In this document: positions 34,487-47,639 of the stretch, piece after piece | How positions within the stretch are numbered: the first letter of the stretch is position 1 | How the letters are laid out: the number at the start of each line of letters is the position of its first letter | DNA from: Chamaecrista fasciculata | Taxonomy: Eukaryota > Streptophyta > Magnoliopsida > Fabales > Fabaceae | Reading direction: 5' to 3' | DNA length: 64,000 nucleotides | NCBI GenBank assembly: GCA_003254925.1 | Contig: QANZ01016407.1 | Span: 1-64,000, forward strand | The notes under the pieces: generated by a model | Database searches by the model: none | What the model was told of the DNA's origin: nothing | The model's input: only the letters and a program-made list of their open reading frames with translations | Made by a program: the position numbers and the translations under genes

Positions 34487-37400
34487 TCAGAGTTGAGTTA
34501 TCTGCTGTTTAATTGACTGTAATAACTTGAGTTTTGACTCACATATTTTAGAAAATTCTGTCAGTACTTTTCGCTTCCCGGTCACCATTTTCCTTGCCAC
34601 ATCAATGGGACTCCAGGACTTGAATGATTGGGAGATGCGATCACCAATTTCTGCGTCATCTGCTGAGGAAATATATGATTCCAAAATGCGAAAGAACTGT
34701 CCAGTCCCGTCATTATTTCGAAGAAGGGAAATAATGTCTTCCAAATTCTTATCCTCCGAAGTTTTCTTCCATTCTACTATCCATTTTATTATCTCCTCTA
34801 TCACACAAGACAAATGCTGTACAGAACTTGTGAATGCATGTGCCAGATTTGAGTTGGACTGATCTACTGATCCACTCTTCTTTTTCTTTCTACCCGATGG
34901 AAGACAGGACTTTATACAAGACTGGATTACAAGTCCATGCCATGCTAAGGGTTCTGTAACTAACTGGATTAGAACTTGAACATCACTCCAAGAAGAGCAG
35001 AGCTCAGACTCCATGCACCTTACCTTTTCTAAAATATAAGTTTCCAGCAAAGAATCCAAGATACTCCAAGTACGAGGTCTAAATCCATTTTCATCTGGCT
35101 GCACCAGTTCATGGGAACTCAGACTCCATGCATTCAAGAACACCAAGAAATTTAGCCAGTCTATCAAGTTGGAGCCAATAACCTGTATCAGTATATTTCA
35201 AAACATGGATCAAATCTCCAGTTGCAACCTTAAAATGATTTTGCAATATTCTATCAAATAATTCAAATGTATAACTGTTTACAGGTAGGTGTAGGTCTTC
35301 AGACAAGTACAAGTACACCCAAACTGCAAACCCTTTAATAATAGAGCACTACTATTATATAGATGAATGTCTTTCATTTTCACTTCTGACACATCTAGGA
35401 GATAGAATACTTGTCAATTTAACGCAGTTGCAAAGATGAAAAAAGTGGGCCAACGTATGTATGTGACATATGAAATTTTACATTTACATAAAATTTCATG
35501 ATTTTATCTATATGTTTGAATAGTAGCATAAAAAATTAAGTAATCATACCGCAGAAGACCTTTCACTGCTTGGAAAACCCATGATCATGTCCACTGCTTC
35601 ACTGAGAGTAAAGTCCAACAGATGAGCATAGCGCTCAAGTAACAATTTCAGCTCTGAGGTTTTAGGTGGAACAGAGCCGTTGACCTCTACATTCTTCTTG
35701 ACTGATGCTGAAGCACTTTGAATAGAGAGAAAGATCATACGAGGAAGTAGTGATCTCTTCTCAATGTCTCTCTTGAAACTCATTTCCCTTTCTTTTGTCT
35801 AATTATGTGGCAAACAATGCAGGGAAAGGAGGGACATGTAAAAAGTGTAAGTTAATCTTCTTACTGGAACGAAATATAGATTATACACCAGCCACAAAGT
35901 CATATCAAGGAAAGATTTCACCTACCAAGATTCCTCTAGGACAATAAGAAACCCCTTCAAATGGTCCTGAAACGGGTGAAAACTGTCAACCAAGGTCTGC
36001 CAGATTTATCAACAAGCAAAAGTCCCATTGAAACATAATACCAAATCATAATCAGAATCACAATTAGTTAGCTACATATTCCTTTCTAAAACCTATCATA
36101 CACAAGTATGTCAAATCCTATTATTTCAGATTTATTCATATGTTTAAATAGACAAGCTATCCATAAAAACTCAATCACATTACTATCTACAGTTCCAAGG
36201 CCATCCAAACAAATTACTCAACGGTGAGGACAATTAATCAGATACTTGCTAGAAAATAAGTTATTAAAATATTGGAAATTCCTTGTAACATTTGCTATGG
36301 TCGGGGAATGGCTTCCATAACTGTGCAGCCAGTAAATAATGGTGTAGGAAACTGTGTTGATTTTTGGAGATTTAATGACTTAGGAACATATGCTGTGTTC
36401 TGTAGAAATTGACATCAATGCAACAAGTGCCAATGTGGGAGATTATTAGAGCTGACAGATTTCAATATGGTATGTGTGATGGAGAATCAATAATAATGGA
36501 GACCTTGGAAAAATCATATTCTAGAAAGAAGAAATGAATTATTGCTACCTAGGGAATATTAGAGTTTGACTGGAAAATGAACTATGCTTTTATTATCTTG
36601 GAAATAAGAAGAAGTAATAGCATCTAGGAAATATCTTTACTTTATTATCTTGGAAGTTGTTATATTTTTAGTAGTTTTAAATTATCTTTGACTTGGGCTC
36701 TCTATATAAAGCCCCTTCTATCTTTTTGTAATGAAGTTCATGGATTATTAAAAATATTATTTAGATTATTGTCTCTCCCTCATTTCTTCTATTCTCCCTC
36801 TATTTCTCCCTTCTCCCTCAATTTCTCTACTTCCCCCTATTTCTGTTTCTTCCCCCTCTGATTTCTCATTCTCTCCCTTATTGTCTCTTTGTTCTACATC
36901 AATGTGTTAATAATAATTTCCTACTTTGATTTTCTCCGAGTCTATGTCATCAATTTCCCTCTGAGAAAGAAAATGTTTTCTGCAAAATAGTCGCAAGCCT
37001 AACACAAGCATTAGCTTCTAACGTCAAAATGTGATTGAGAAACTGACCTAAAAGATAATTTTTCTCTGAACTTGGTGTCCACCATGGTCGTGACTGCAAG
37101 TCTTCATTGAAGGTCAGAGATTTTGATCCAATCTCATTAGAGAGCTCAAGAAAGTCAATTCCGCACTTCAAGGTTTCAAGAACACCCTGGGAGAATATGA
37201 ATTTGTTATATCTACTGTCATACGCATTAGAAAGATAGTAACCTACAGCAAAGTTGCAAGATGATAGTTACCTCCTCTTCTTCAATCTTATCTGAATTCT
37301 GTTTTAGCTGCAGCATGGGTGCTTCAACCCTTGCCACTAAATACTGACTAGATCGTTGCAGCCGTTCTTTAAACTGCACGAACTCAATTACCTGAAATAT

Positions 37401-40400
37401 AAAGTACCTCTATGCCTCAGTTTGATATATTCATGGTCTTTTCTCATTAAATTAAAATTGACATGGAGAAAAAAAAAATATCATGTTTGTTCAATTTGTG
37501 TATCTTATATAACATGTGCATTATGCCATCTTCACCAGGAAACAAATGGATAGAAGCTCCCTTCATCTAGAGTATGAAAGGAAATCTTGTAAGACTAAAA
37601 CAAACCTTGGTTAGACCATAAACTATGTTGCATAGGTATAGGTATGGGTACCTTTAGCAATAATTTTTACAAAACATATGGATGCCAATATTTACTATAA
37701 TAAATTATTTTTTTCATAATATACTAGAAAAGGAAAACCTTGGGAGACTATTCATACTTTTGAGTAATTTCTATGGCGATATGCCAGAAATGTCAGATCA
37801 GCAGATTCTCGTAAATAATCATCCATAAACTTGAGATAATCCTTCAGCAGGCTGTCTAACTCCGTCCAAAGAGGAGATACCAACATCAGAGGCAAAATGT
37901 GGTGTGAAAAGGTTTCCATTAAAATATTCTTTACATCCAGTGATTTATACCTGAACAGAACCAAAAATTATATTAAGGTCAGGGACGATGAAGACAATGC
38001 AAAGTCGAATTAATTGAACTACCTCACCATTCATATGCCACTGAAAGGGCACCAAAATATGAATACAAATGCAACAACAAGATCTTATACTGCCAAACAT
38101 GTCTGCAAAATAAGACAAGATATGTATAAGTTATTTTAGAAAAGAAAAAGTTCCTGCCATGAATCATGAGGCATCACAAAAGTGTAGCTCAATAAACCAA
38201 ATGTAACAGACAATAAGATTTGCACAATTTCAATGACATGCTTAACTGAATGCATTTTTATCTTATATTTCTAGATATAATACAAGAAAATTTCTGACCT
38301 TCGTATAGCCAAGCCAAACTCCAAAACCATAATTGCTTCTACTAAATAGCCAACATTTCTAGTGCGCCAGAATAACTGTACCAAAATAATAATGATAATT
38401 AAAAAAAAAAACTTAACAGTAGCCACAGCATTCATATACATTTTAAGCTAGGAGTATTATCAGAAATTTATTTTTGAATAGAAATTCTGTTTAGTAACAT
38501 CATACAAATGTAAGCATGAGTATCAATATATCATACACAAATACAAAGAAATCAACATGGGTTCTAGTTTTCTTACAATACCAAAATAAGGATATTATTA
38601 ACATTCCTGACACGGAACCTCTTTAGGTTTGGAGGTTTGGATGAGGCAAATGCTCATCAAACCTTGTGCTGAACTAGAGGTGGCAAAGATCAAAACTTTG
38701 ACTGTTTGATTGAAGAGGCTTTCATACCATGTGAAAGAACATTTCATCACAATTCACAAAAGCCTATACTTTTAGAAGGCTTAAGAAAGGTTTCAACAAC
38801 ATTTATAACAAACAAAAAGCCATAATAAACAGCAAAGGTATCAAACAACATTTTGTATTGAGAATTCACAATAATGATGTTTCTGGAAGGGAAAGCATTT
38901 GAATCTCAGTTTCCAAAGAATGGAGCAGCTACAAGTAGTCAAGTATATCTATATCTACCTAATAAGGTAATATATATGCTATTCATATCCTCAACCAATA
39001 TCTTATATTGTCTTCTCTATATTCTTAACCTAATGCCCTGTTATGTACCTTCCCAACCCCAAAAAAAAAGTGGATAACCCAATATATACCTGACAAAACC
39101 AGTAGATCCTTTATTATTATAGCATGTGAGTTCATGAGTTGAAGGGAGGGGGGGGACTATAACAATAATCAAAACAACACCTTAAACATCATTTTGGTAA
39201 AGTCAAGAAAATTCAGAAATAGTGTATTTGGCATACCTGAACCAACACATTACATGCCACTGAAAGCAACTCCTCACCCTGCATGCTTTCCTGTGGATCC
39301 AAGTCCTTTGAAAGGGGAATACTTTTGCAATATATTTCAGCCATTTGCACACAAGAGACTTCAAGCTCTGGGGAAAAGCTCAGATGAGATTTGTAAATTA
39401 GGTGAACACTCGAAAATGAAAGTTCTGACTTAACTAAAATCTCAACTAGTTTAGAGCAGGGTTATTAAAACCGGACCGGCCGGTTGAACCGGACATTAGG
39501 CCGGTCCGAGTCGTCTTAATAACCGGCCAGACAGAGAACCGGCCTGAACCGAAGGCAAACCGGTTGAACCGGTCCTGATTTAATTTTTTATTTTCTTTTT
39601 TGATTTTTTTTTTATAATTATGGGTCAAATCTTAGAGAATGTTGATTATGAACCAAAATTTGATAGAGAAAGTGATCATAAAATGTCACTTGATGATATT
39701 ATATTGATGAACATTATGAAAATTGATTATCTCTATATTAATTCATGTTAATTTATGAAAATTGTATTAATATATTAATGTTACAATTGTATTTTGTAAC
39801 CTAATTATGAATATTTGAATTAAAATTTTATCATATATAGGTTTTTTTATTATTTTTAATTTATTTATTTATCAACGGTCCGACCCCGGTTGAACCATTG
39901 AACCTTGAACCCCTCCTTCGACCGGTTCAATGGCCGGTCCGGTTTTAATAACCTTGGTTTAGAGGCATAGAAATAACTGTTCTTATTTTCTAAGAAAATA
40001 TAGTGTAAATGTGTACAGAACTACAGGAGACCCACCATTTGCCGAACACTTGAACATGTTTCCCAGCAATAATTGTTGAATTTTGAAAAGGGATATTGAC
40101 TGCCCAAGTTTCTTAGCAGGCACAGTTGATAAAGAATCAGAATTTTTCATTAACTTCTCCAAAAGCTCCATCTTCTTATCAGGAATAAATACTTCAGTAA
40201 ACATCTCAACGTCACCAGTAAAGCAGGCCAAGTGACCAAACCTATGACCATAATACAAAATATTTAATAGTGAGGCTACACTTTTTCAAACACAACATCG
40301 GAAAGGAACCAAATGCTGAGAAAATAGCTTTGTAGCTAGCCGACCAGAGTGGCAAACTTGTTTATTGAAGCATGAAGAAAATTATTACAGAGGTCACGTC

Positions 40401-43400
40401 TCTACTAACAGCATCAGTTTGAACTAGGAATAGATTTTTCATTTATTAAGTAAACAAAACTAAGCCCTAAAGTAGCAGAGTGTAGCATTAATGGTATTAA
40501 ACAGGTCTCAACATATAAATAGAGGTCATTTCGACTGGAATGACTCAATAGAATAAAACGAATCTCTTAAGGCTACAGAATTAATATTACCCAACTTGGT
40601 GGACCTCATCTAGATTTAAATCCCCTTTGGATATTTCCCTATGGCATTCGTCAGTGTTAACTTTTCTTACCAGCTCCAATTGAAGGCACTCTATACACAT
40701 GAAATTTGAAAAGAAAAATAATAATTTTTTTAGGACAATAGGTTAAATGTTATGATGTACCTGCAAAAATATTCCACAATAGCATCCATTAAGTTGTCAT
40801 CATTTCCCTTCCCGCGTAAATGCTTCCTTCTTTCAATTTCTATATTTGCCAAGCACGGACCCCTTAAAGAGTTATTAGAGGTATCTGCTTGTAATTTTTG
40901 TATGAAAGCCGATGCTTTTGATATTCGACAATCAAACTGCACCCACATAGTGCATGAACCAAATTCCATAAGAATGGTAAAAACTTTCTTTATGTATAAC
41001 TCATTGACAAAGTAAATACCAATAAAGGGATAAACATTCACCTCATCATCTGTCAAGTGTGAGATCTTGCAACTCACAAATTTTGGGGGTTGAACTGGAT
41101 CATTAACAGCCTCATCACACCAAGTGCTGCCATCTTCCAGCAAACAGCCTATATAATGAAGGAAATACTTCCAGTCATCTGGGCTGCCAAAAGAAGAGGC
41201 AACATCAATAGTGGCAAAGGGAAAGATCACCAGCAGAATTCATAACTAAACTTGGCAAATTACAGATTAGAGGTCCAGCACTGATGCAATGGCCAAAGGA
41301 ATATATATGATTTTCAACATTATATGTAAATGTGAAGTAAGAACCCAAATGCATACCAAGATTCTAGAATTCTCTGAAAGATATCAGCAGCAGCAACATA
41401 GTCGCCTGCCCGAGCAAGAAGTCTACCCTGTCAACTTGAAGTCAGAGAATTCAGGTTGATGAGAAAATTCAAACAGAAAAAATGTGAATAATTGTCCAAG
41501 TTTTTTCAATTTTACACATATTACAATCATTTTAATTTGTTCTCTGAAAGCCTTTGAAATAGAATTGGTTGCTACAAAGGTTTGTCACTCCACACAGTGC
41601 TGTTTGGACCGGACTGGACGGTCCGACCATCAACCGGCCACTAGAACGAGTTGGTTCAACCTAAAAACCAAAGTAGCGGATAGACTGGATTTAACCGGTC
41701 AGAACCGTAGAAACGGCGGTCCAACCGCCCATCTTTTTTTTTTTTTTTTTTTATTTCACATTTNTTTTTTATATATTAAAAGTAATTAATATTTATTATT
41801 TATTGCATCGTCCGGTTCAACCGATGGTTCAATCGGTTAAACCGATCAAACCATGAACCAAACACTTGTCCGAGTCATTGAACGGTTCAGACAACATTGA
41901 CTCCACATATTACACTCATTTCACTACTGCTTGAATACCACTTTTGCATCAACACTGGAATGTACATGAATTCCTTTAATTTTCAGATCTATTATATCAA
42001 GCATACCTCAACATTCTCCCAGATATTGAGGTCTCCATTTTAAATCAATGACCACTTTAAAGAGATCTAAAATCTAAAAGGTGAATAGAAGTTACAGTAA
42101 GGGGAAAAAAAGCTCCTGAAAATACCTGTATGCGTAGCTTATCAACCTCAATCATCAATAGCGATCCTAAATTCCCAGAGAGAATTTCCAAAGCATCCCC
42201 GAACTTTGCTTGCTGTTCTAAGATGGAAATATAGACCATAAGAGCTGCAACGAATTTGAAAATGTTAATACAAGCATGCTTAATTCAGTGAGACACTATG
42301 GGAAGCATTTGGTATTCAGGAATGGTTTTCTATTCCCTAAAATGTGCTAGAATCTTAGATTCCTACAAATGGTGCACGGTTTGAAAAAAATTTCTTGGGA
42401 ACACAGTCTCACAGAATTTCAATTGTTCATTCCCACACAGATATTACATTCTTAGGAATACAGAAAATATTCTAGGAAATATTTTAAGCAAACCAAAAAA
42501 CTAAACATTCTTGGAATCATATTTTTTAAAATCTCATTCCCAAGAATAAAAAATCAAACTTCTACCAAATGCCCCCAACAAGCTTCATGGTTATTCATGA
42601 TATATAAGGAAGAAAAAAAACAAATCACCTTCAGGCTCATGCAAGCCATGAGAAGCAACATGTTTCTTAAGTAAACCTTCAGCTAAGTGTAACAGCTTCT
42701 CTCCTCCATCGCCATGGAATACCTATCAGCAGTCCAATCTCAAGAAAATAAGTAAACGAAGCATGTAGTATGCATAAATGTGTCAAGCTAAGTATAAATA
42801 GTTTAATATATCCACAGAAAACAAGCGATGACTCATGTCAGGTAACTGATCTTGAAAAGCACATTCAAAATCAATACTAGATGTCATGTGTCCAGCAATG
42901 GCATGTCTTAAGGACAAGTTCGAACATGGAAATTATAGTGACTAAGAGATTGGTTCGATAATATTGCAATGTTGAGTAAACCTTATTCCATGATATCAGC
43001 CACAACATCCTCAACTAAAGACGATATCCTAGCTAATAATTAAATGAGATTAAAGGCATAGATGGTTAAAAACTTCACTTTCTTGGTCATACAATATGTT
43101 CTATCCAGAAAACACGACTTTTACACAGCTGTAGCATCATTCATGTAATAACAATTGTTTAGCTTCTGCACCAAACAAGGCTAGCCATCGCGCATATAAT
43201 TTTACAGCCTCAACTTTTCAGAAGTGAAACCAAATTAAACTATAGCGCTGCTGCAACCATCATTAGAGAAGATGCTGGTTTTGCTGAACTCCAGGTTTTG
43301 GGAGAAATCCTAACTTCATACAAATATCTTCATCAAAACTAGCTTCTTTTCTCCCCGTCATTAACGCATAGTTATATCTGGTAATAATTTGAAACTTCAC

Positions 43401-44624
43401 ACAGTCCTCTGTACTCTCTTTTAATCTTAGTTATTCTTTGTATTATCATATGGGAGTATCAAGCGGAGAGAGGAACCTGTAATTGGATGCTACAGACTGC
43501 CCAAAGCAAGAACCTTTCTTCTCCAACGAGTTTGTACATTTTGATAGCTGTCTGCCAATCACAAAATAAGTCAGTGCAGGGTTATAATTTGCACAAATAA
43601 TTTAGCAGCAGATGTTGTTGAGGAGCTACACAAGAAAAAGAAAATAAAATCTGGCAAACCTGCTGTTGCTTCACAAATGAGTACTCGCGTACATAGCAGT
43701 TAAATAGCCCCATCATCAGTTCCAAATTATTAGGGAATTTACTACATGCGTGCTCATAGCAGCTGGTAGCCAAATCCACTGATCCAATAAAGAAATTTTA
43801 GAAATCTAACATTGATACGAGCATAACAAGTTGCATGATAACATTAAAAGGAAAAAAACTACTGACAGTGATCTAAACGCTGAAATACTGTCTGAAGTGT
43901 ACTGAGAGTAAGGTCATCCATCAAAAGAGAATCATTAGTATACAAAAGCTCTTTGGCATTCAAGCAAACAGATAATGCTTCGTCAGGTTTCCCCATTCTT
44001 TCCAAAACGAGAGCTTTGAGTGCCTGTAAGACAGATGTCAGCATATAAAAAAAAATTTGGCTTATGGGTCAGACCCTAAATATGACAAAGCAAAAGATGC
44101 AAGTTTGTCCAAGAAAATTAATGCCCTAACCACCCAACCAAAAATATAACAGAAGAAAGTCTATTTCATAATGGCATGCCCTACTCTTCCAGTAAAAATG
44201 TTCATAAACAAAGTGCATAATTCCTCTTAAACTGCAGAAGTATGGGAGCAGGGTCGCCTGAAAGAAGAGTGCAATGCACTAGAAAGGAGGAAGATGAATT
44301 TAAAGGAAACGATCACCTAACTAACCAACAGCGGAGAAATTCAACTTGACAAAACCCAACCGACATTATGGATTAACACTAATTGCTAAGATATTTGTAC
44401 CCACAAGGCTCACAGAACCGAAAAGAATAAAGAAAATAACGGGAAGAGGGAAGCGTAGAGAGTGAATTCGATCTTACAAGCACATAAGGTGAATTAGGCT
44501 GCTTTGCAAGAAGTGCAGTAACATGCTTGAAAGCGTTCTTGAACTGGCGGGAATCAATGGCGTCCCAGATGGGTCGTACCCGTCGCTCGGGAATCCCACC
44601 AGCTAATCCAAACTTGGACGCCAT
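34487..44624 (-). CDS. NAA25: NatB N-terminal acetyltransferase auxiliary subunit NAA25
   Basis: Nineteen minus-strand exons join in frame to 1027 residues: 44624-44478, 44023-43867, 43778-43660, 43551-43477, 42722-42629, 42244-42126, 41427-41357, 41183-41042, 40936-40761, 40241-40036, 39424-39237, 38375-38299, 38102-38028, 37950-37758, 37391-37272, 37186-37048, 35966-35926, 35798-35550, 35182-34487. The product is a helical-repeat (TPR-like) scaffold with no catalytic motif. Family landmarks include RRVRPIWDAIDSRQFKNA, KALVLERMGKPDEAL, LDLATSCYEHAC, DDWKYFLHYIGCLLED and the late DWLNFLVFLNAW with a basic PSGRKKKK. NAA25 anchors the catalytic subunit NAA20 to ribosomes, and NatB acetylates N-termini of the Met-Asp/Glu/Asn/Gln type. 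The Arabidopsis mutant is known as transcurvata2. Three introns hold mobile elements, yet every splice site and frame is kept, so the gene looks functional. Confidence 0.94.
36343..36898. repeat. Possible solo LTR-like insert in a NAA25 intron
   Basis: In the 1.08 kb intron between the exons at 37048 and 35966, read on the plus strand, the stretch starts TGtaggaaactg and ends ttctaCA. It has a TATA-like tctctatataaag at about 36699-36711, a following attatctttttg region and a long pyrimidine-rich tail of ctccctc units. These are LTR-like features. No target duplication was found, so the call is weak. Confidence 0.3.
39457..39956. mobile_element. hAT-type element in a NAA25 intron (500 bp)
   Basis: The ends are cagggttattaaaaccgg on the left and ccggttttaataaccttg on the right, an almost perfect inverted repeat. 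An 8-bp duplication, GTTTAGAG, flanks it at 39449-39456 and 39957-39964. Both subterminal zones are dense in ccggtt / aaccgg. An 8-bp duplication with CARGG ends is diagnostic of hAT. The insert starts 33 bp upstream (genomically downstream) of the exon beginning at 39424. It codes for nothing. Confidence 0.9.
41595..41899. mobile_element. hAT-type element in another NAA25 intron (305 bp)
   Basis: It begins cagtgctgtttggacc and ends ggttcagacaacattg, an imperfect inverted pair. The 8-bp duplication ACTCCACA is at 41587-41594 and 41900-41907. The subterminal sequence is rich in accggtc / ggttcaac motifs like those of the element at 39457-39956. It includes a long T run and the single n at 41764. 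Confidence 0.85.
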
Positions 44625-45404
44625 CGGGGTAAGGATTCAGGATCAATAGCTAGCTGCAGTGCTAGTTGTTTTCACCGTGAGGACAAGACCGTGGAACACA
44701 GAACCGGGAAGACTGAGCAAACTGGAAACCTAAAACAAGTCTTGAGTTAGTTGTTGTTGTTGTTGTTTTTTTTTTTTTTTTGACTTGGAATTTGGACAGA
44801 CGAGTCCCTTTACTTTTGGGTCAAGAGACAAAGCGCCCATTTCTTTTTTTGTTTTTGGGTCAAGAGACAAGAGACAATCTTTCGTTTTTTCTTTAAGTGT
44901 ATTAGGCTTCAGATACTTCTTGCTCTTTGTGACGATTGCTTCCAAAGCTGGATCCGACTCCAATTACGGGCTCACTAATACTGGTTTGTTAGATACTGAT
45001 ACAAAAGGTAATACACGGAGATATTAACATATTAAATTTTTAAAATTACAAGATAATACGACATATATTTATATATATAAATAATTAAAAATTTATAAAT
45101 TTTGATGAAAACTTTAAAAATTGTAATATTTATTCATAATATATAACATATGTGTTATTAATTTTTTTTTATTGTTTATCATGTTAAAGTCACGAAAAAA
45201 TTATTTTATATTTTAAAACTTATAAATATTTGTTGTATGGGTGTCGAACGTTCGTGTCCGACATGATGATATACTCTCAAAATAAAGTGTTCATGCTTGA
45301 TAAGTTACTCAATAATTAAATTTGATTCTTCATTGTTCGTGTAAATCGGCTTGAATTATGGAGTAGTTAGAGATTAATTTGGAGGCCAAGTCCAAAATCT
45401 CACT
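44625..45404. other. Upstream region of NAA25
   Basis: It contains the NAA25 promoter and a gttgttgtt plus poly-T run at about 44750-44781. A duplicated phrase tttgggtcaagagacaa occurs at about 44815-44831 and 44855-44871. No other gene is seen. Confidence 0.5.
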
Positions 45405-45865
45405 ATTTTGAAAACCAGACTGGATTGGTTGAAATGGGAATCGACCAGTGGATCAGTCCGGGTTGAATGCAAAACTGCCCAGACACATAATTGGCAAAAA
45501 ACCGCTTGAACCGGACGATTTTGGAGTTGAACCAGTTTAGGATTTTTTTTTGTTCTTTTTTCTTTTACTTTTTTGGATTAAAATGATGTTACTTTTAAGG
45601 ATTTTTTTTCTTATTAAGTTTCTACTCAAAATAATAAGTTGTTTGATAGTTTTCACTTCAATATTTAATCCTCCTAGTTCTTACTTCCTTACTTATTGAA
45701 ACTTAAATTTAAAGAATTTATTATTTATTTATATTTTTATAATATTAAACTAAATATATTATTTTTAATTTATTTAATTATTAATGGTCCAACTCCGATT
45801 AAAACTAAGTTTGATCATTGAACCTTGAACCCCTACTTCAACTAGTTCATTAGTTGATTTGGTAA
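45405..45865. mobile_element. Decayed relative of the 39457 hAT element
   Basis: The interior and right part track the element at 39457-39956: a phrase like ttgaaccttgaacccctac followed by ttcaactagttcattag matches ttgaaccttgaacccctcc and ttcgaccggttcaatgg there. The left part has ccggacgattttgg and gaaccgg-like motifs. Ends are degraded and I could not find a target duplication. Confidence 0.55.
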
Positions 45866-46179
45866 ACCGAAAGCTACAAGTACACTGCATTGAGTTGTTT
45901 TCACTTTTCATGATGAAACAATGTAATAGTTCAATAGCCAAGAGATAGTAAATTTTGATAAGTCTAAATCATGTAAAAGTCGACCAACTTTGATCCATTT
46001 TAGTCCTAACAATCGTAAGATGTCCTTTTAAATGTACCATTACGATGTAAAATCAAACTTTGCCCATATATTCTCCATGCATGGTCACTGTTCAGCGTCT
46101 GTTCAACTTTCAAAGACTTCATCTCATGTATGAAAAGTTGTTCAGCAAAACAAGGATTGCTTGAGAATAAAATTTCCTA

Positions 46180-46490
46180 AAACCATTCTACACTCATTAT
46201 AAAATATTGATAAATAAAATCCATATTGTACACATAAAGCAATTCAGGCAAAAAAAATGAGTGTAGAATGGTTTAAGCAATACAATATGGTTTTATTTAT
46301 GTGTACAATATGAATTTTATTTATCCACAATCCTTTATGCGTAGAATGGTTTTTGCAAAACAATGAATTTAGCAATCCATATTGTGTACAATATTAATCC
46401 ATATTGTACAATAAAGGATAGTGTCGAATGGTTTAAGCAAAACAATGATTTTAGCAATCCATATTGTTCGAATTCAGCAATGACATTTGT
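46180..46490. repeat. Cluster of nested direct and inverted short repeats
   Basis: The phrase g(t)agaatggttt(aa/tt)gcaa occurs at about 46262, 46340 and 46423, each followed by (aa)acaat and twice by tttagcaatccatattgt. On the left, ataaataaaatccatattgtacacataaa (46209-46237) is inverted against tttatgtgtacaatatgaattttatttat (about 46295-46323). It codes for no protein and has no clear transposon ends. Confidence 0.7.
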
Positions 46491-46991
46491 GCTTAAAAAG
46501 ACAAGTGAAGAGTTTAAATGTGGAACCTTTCTCAATACAAAGGATTGTGGATCGAATGGGATCCTAAATAATTTCAACTATGATTGATAATTCCGAATTC
46601 GAATAGATAACTTAAAATTATAGCCACACATATTCCATAAAAAAAAATTATAGCCACACATAAAGCCAGAGAAATGAACTAGCTCAAAAACATTCCATGA
46701 TAAATGTTGTTTTGTTTTGTCATCCAAATTAAATATTGGTTGATGCTGATTAGGTAAAATTTTAGAGTAAACTCTCAAACTGGTCCCCGAATTATTGGGT
46801 CGCTGACAGATTGGTCCCTGATTTATGGAAATTGACAAATAGGTCCCCGAATTTTACTAANTTTATTTGTGTAACTTATTATATTGGGCTCAGTATTTGG
46901 GCTTGGGTGAAATGGGCTACCCAAACCTTAAATATAATGAGCCGGCTACTAGACCATATTTTCTTTGTAACCGAAAAAAAATTATTTTTTT

Positions 46992-47379
46992 GGGTAAATT
47001 ATACTTTGGTACCCTCTGATTTGACCATATTTCATTTTGGTACCATGTGGTTTGAAACCTGACACTTTGGTACCTTGTGGTATTCTCCATTAACACTTTG
47101 GTACCCTTTGGAGCTATTTTATAATTTTAACCATAACAAATTTTGCAAAGATTACATATTAACCCTAAAAAATTACAAATAGGTTCATGGATACATATTA
47201 TCTGAGGACTAAAGTGAAAAATTTTAAAAAAATTGGGGTTAATATGTAATTTCTGCAAAATTTGTTATGGTTAAAATTACAAAATAGCTCCAAAGGGTAC
47301 CAAAGTGTTAATGGAGAATACCACAGGGTACCAAAATGAAATAGGGTCAAACCACATGGTACCAAAGTGTAATTTACCC
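46992..47379. mobile_element. Second Mutator-type element with 'ctttggtacc' TIR units (388 bp)
   Basis: It has the same design as 28056-28484: gggtaaattatactttgg at the left, a long inverted counterpart ending gtgtaatttaccc at the right, and repeated ctttggtacc.tgtggt units in both arms. One unit of the right arm appears lost compared with the sister element. Flanks are T-rich and I cannot name a clean 9-bp duplication. Confidence 0.8.
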
Positions 47380-47639
47380 TTTTTTTGGTCAAAGTGTGCA
47401 ATTAATCCATATATATTGTGGAGTTCACCGTACAAGATGATATCATATTATCACATGAACCTAATTTCTCTCTGAGTTTAACCCTTTCTATTTCTAGCAA
47501 AATTGAGATATTAAACCCAAATGAGAGGCTGAGAATCCAAATTCATATAGTCGGTTCTCTTTTTTAATCTATTGATATCTCGATGTTATATTAATTTGAA
47601 CATGTATTGATACTTGCATCGATACGGATGCGATGAGGG

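Noticed and set aside
35195-35325. Possible extra exon of NAA25
   Set aside because: It has a good acceptor, but joining it to the phase-0 donor after 35550 shifts the frame. The direct join 35550 to 35182 restores the family sequence ...SSA|VIGSNLIDWLNF.
41740-41775. Poly-T tract as a retroposon (SINE/LINE) tail
   Set aside because: It is internal to an element with clear hAT ends and an 8-bp duplication.
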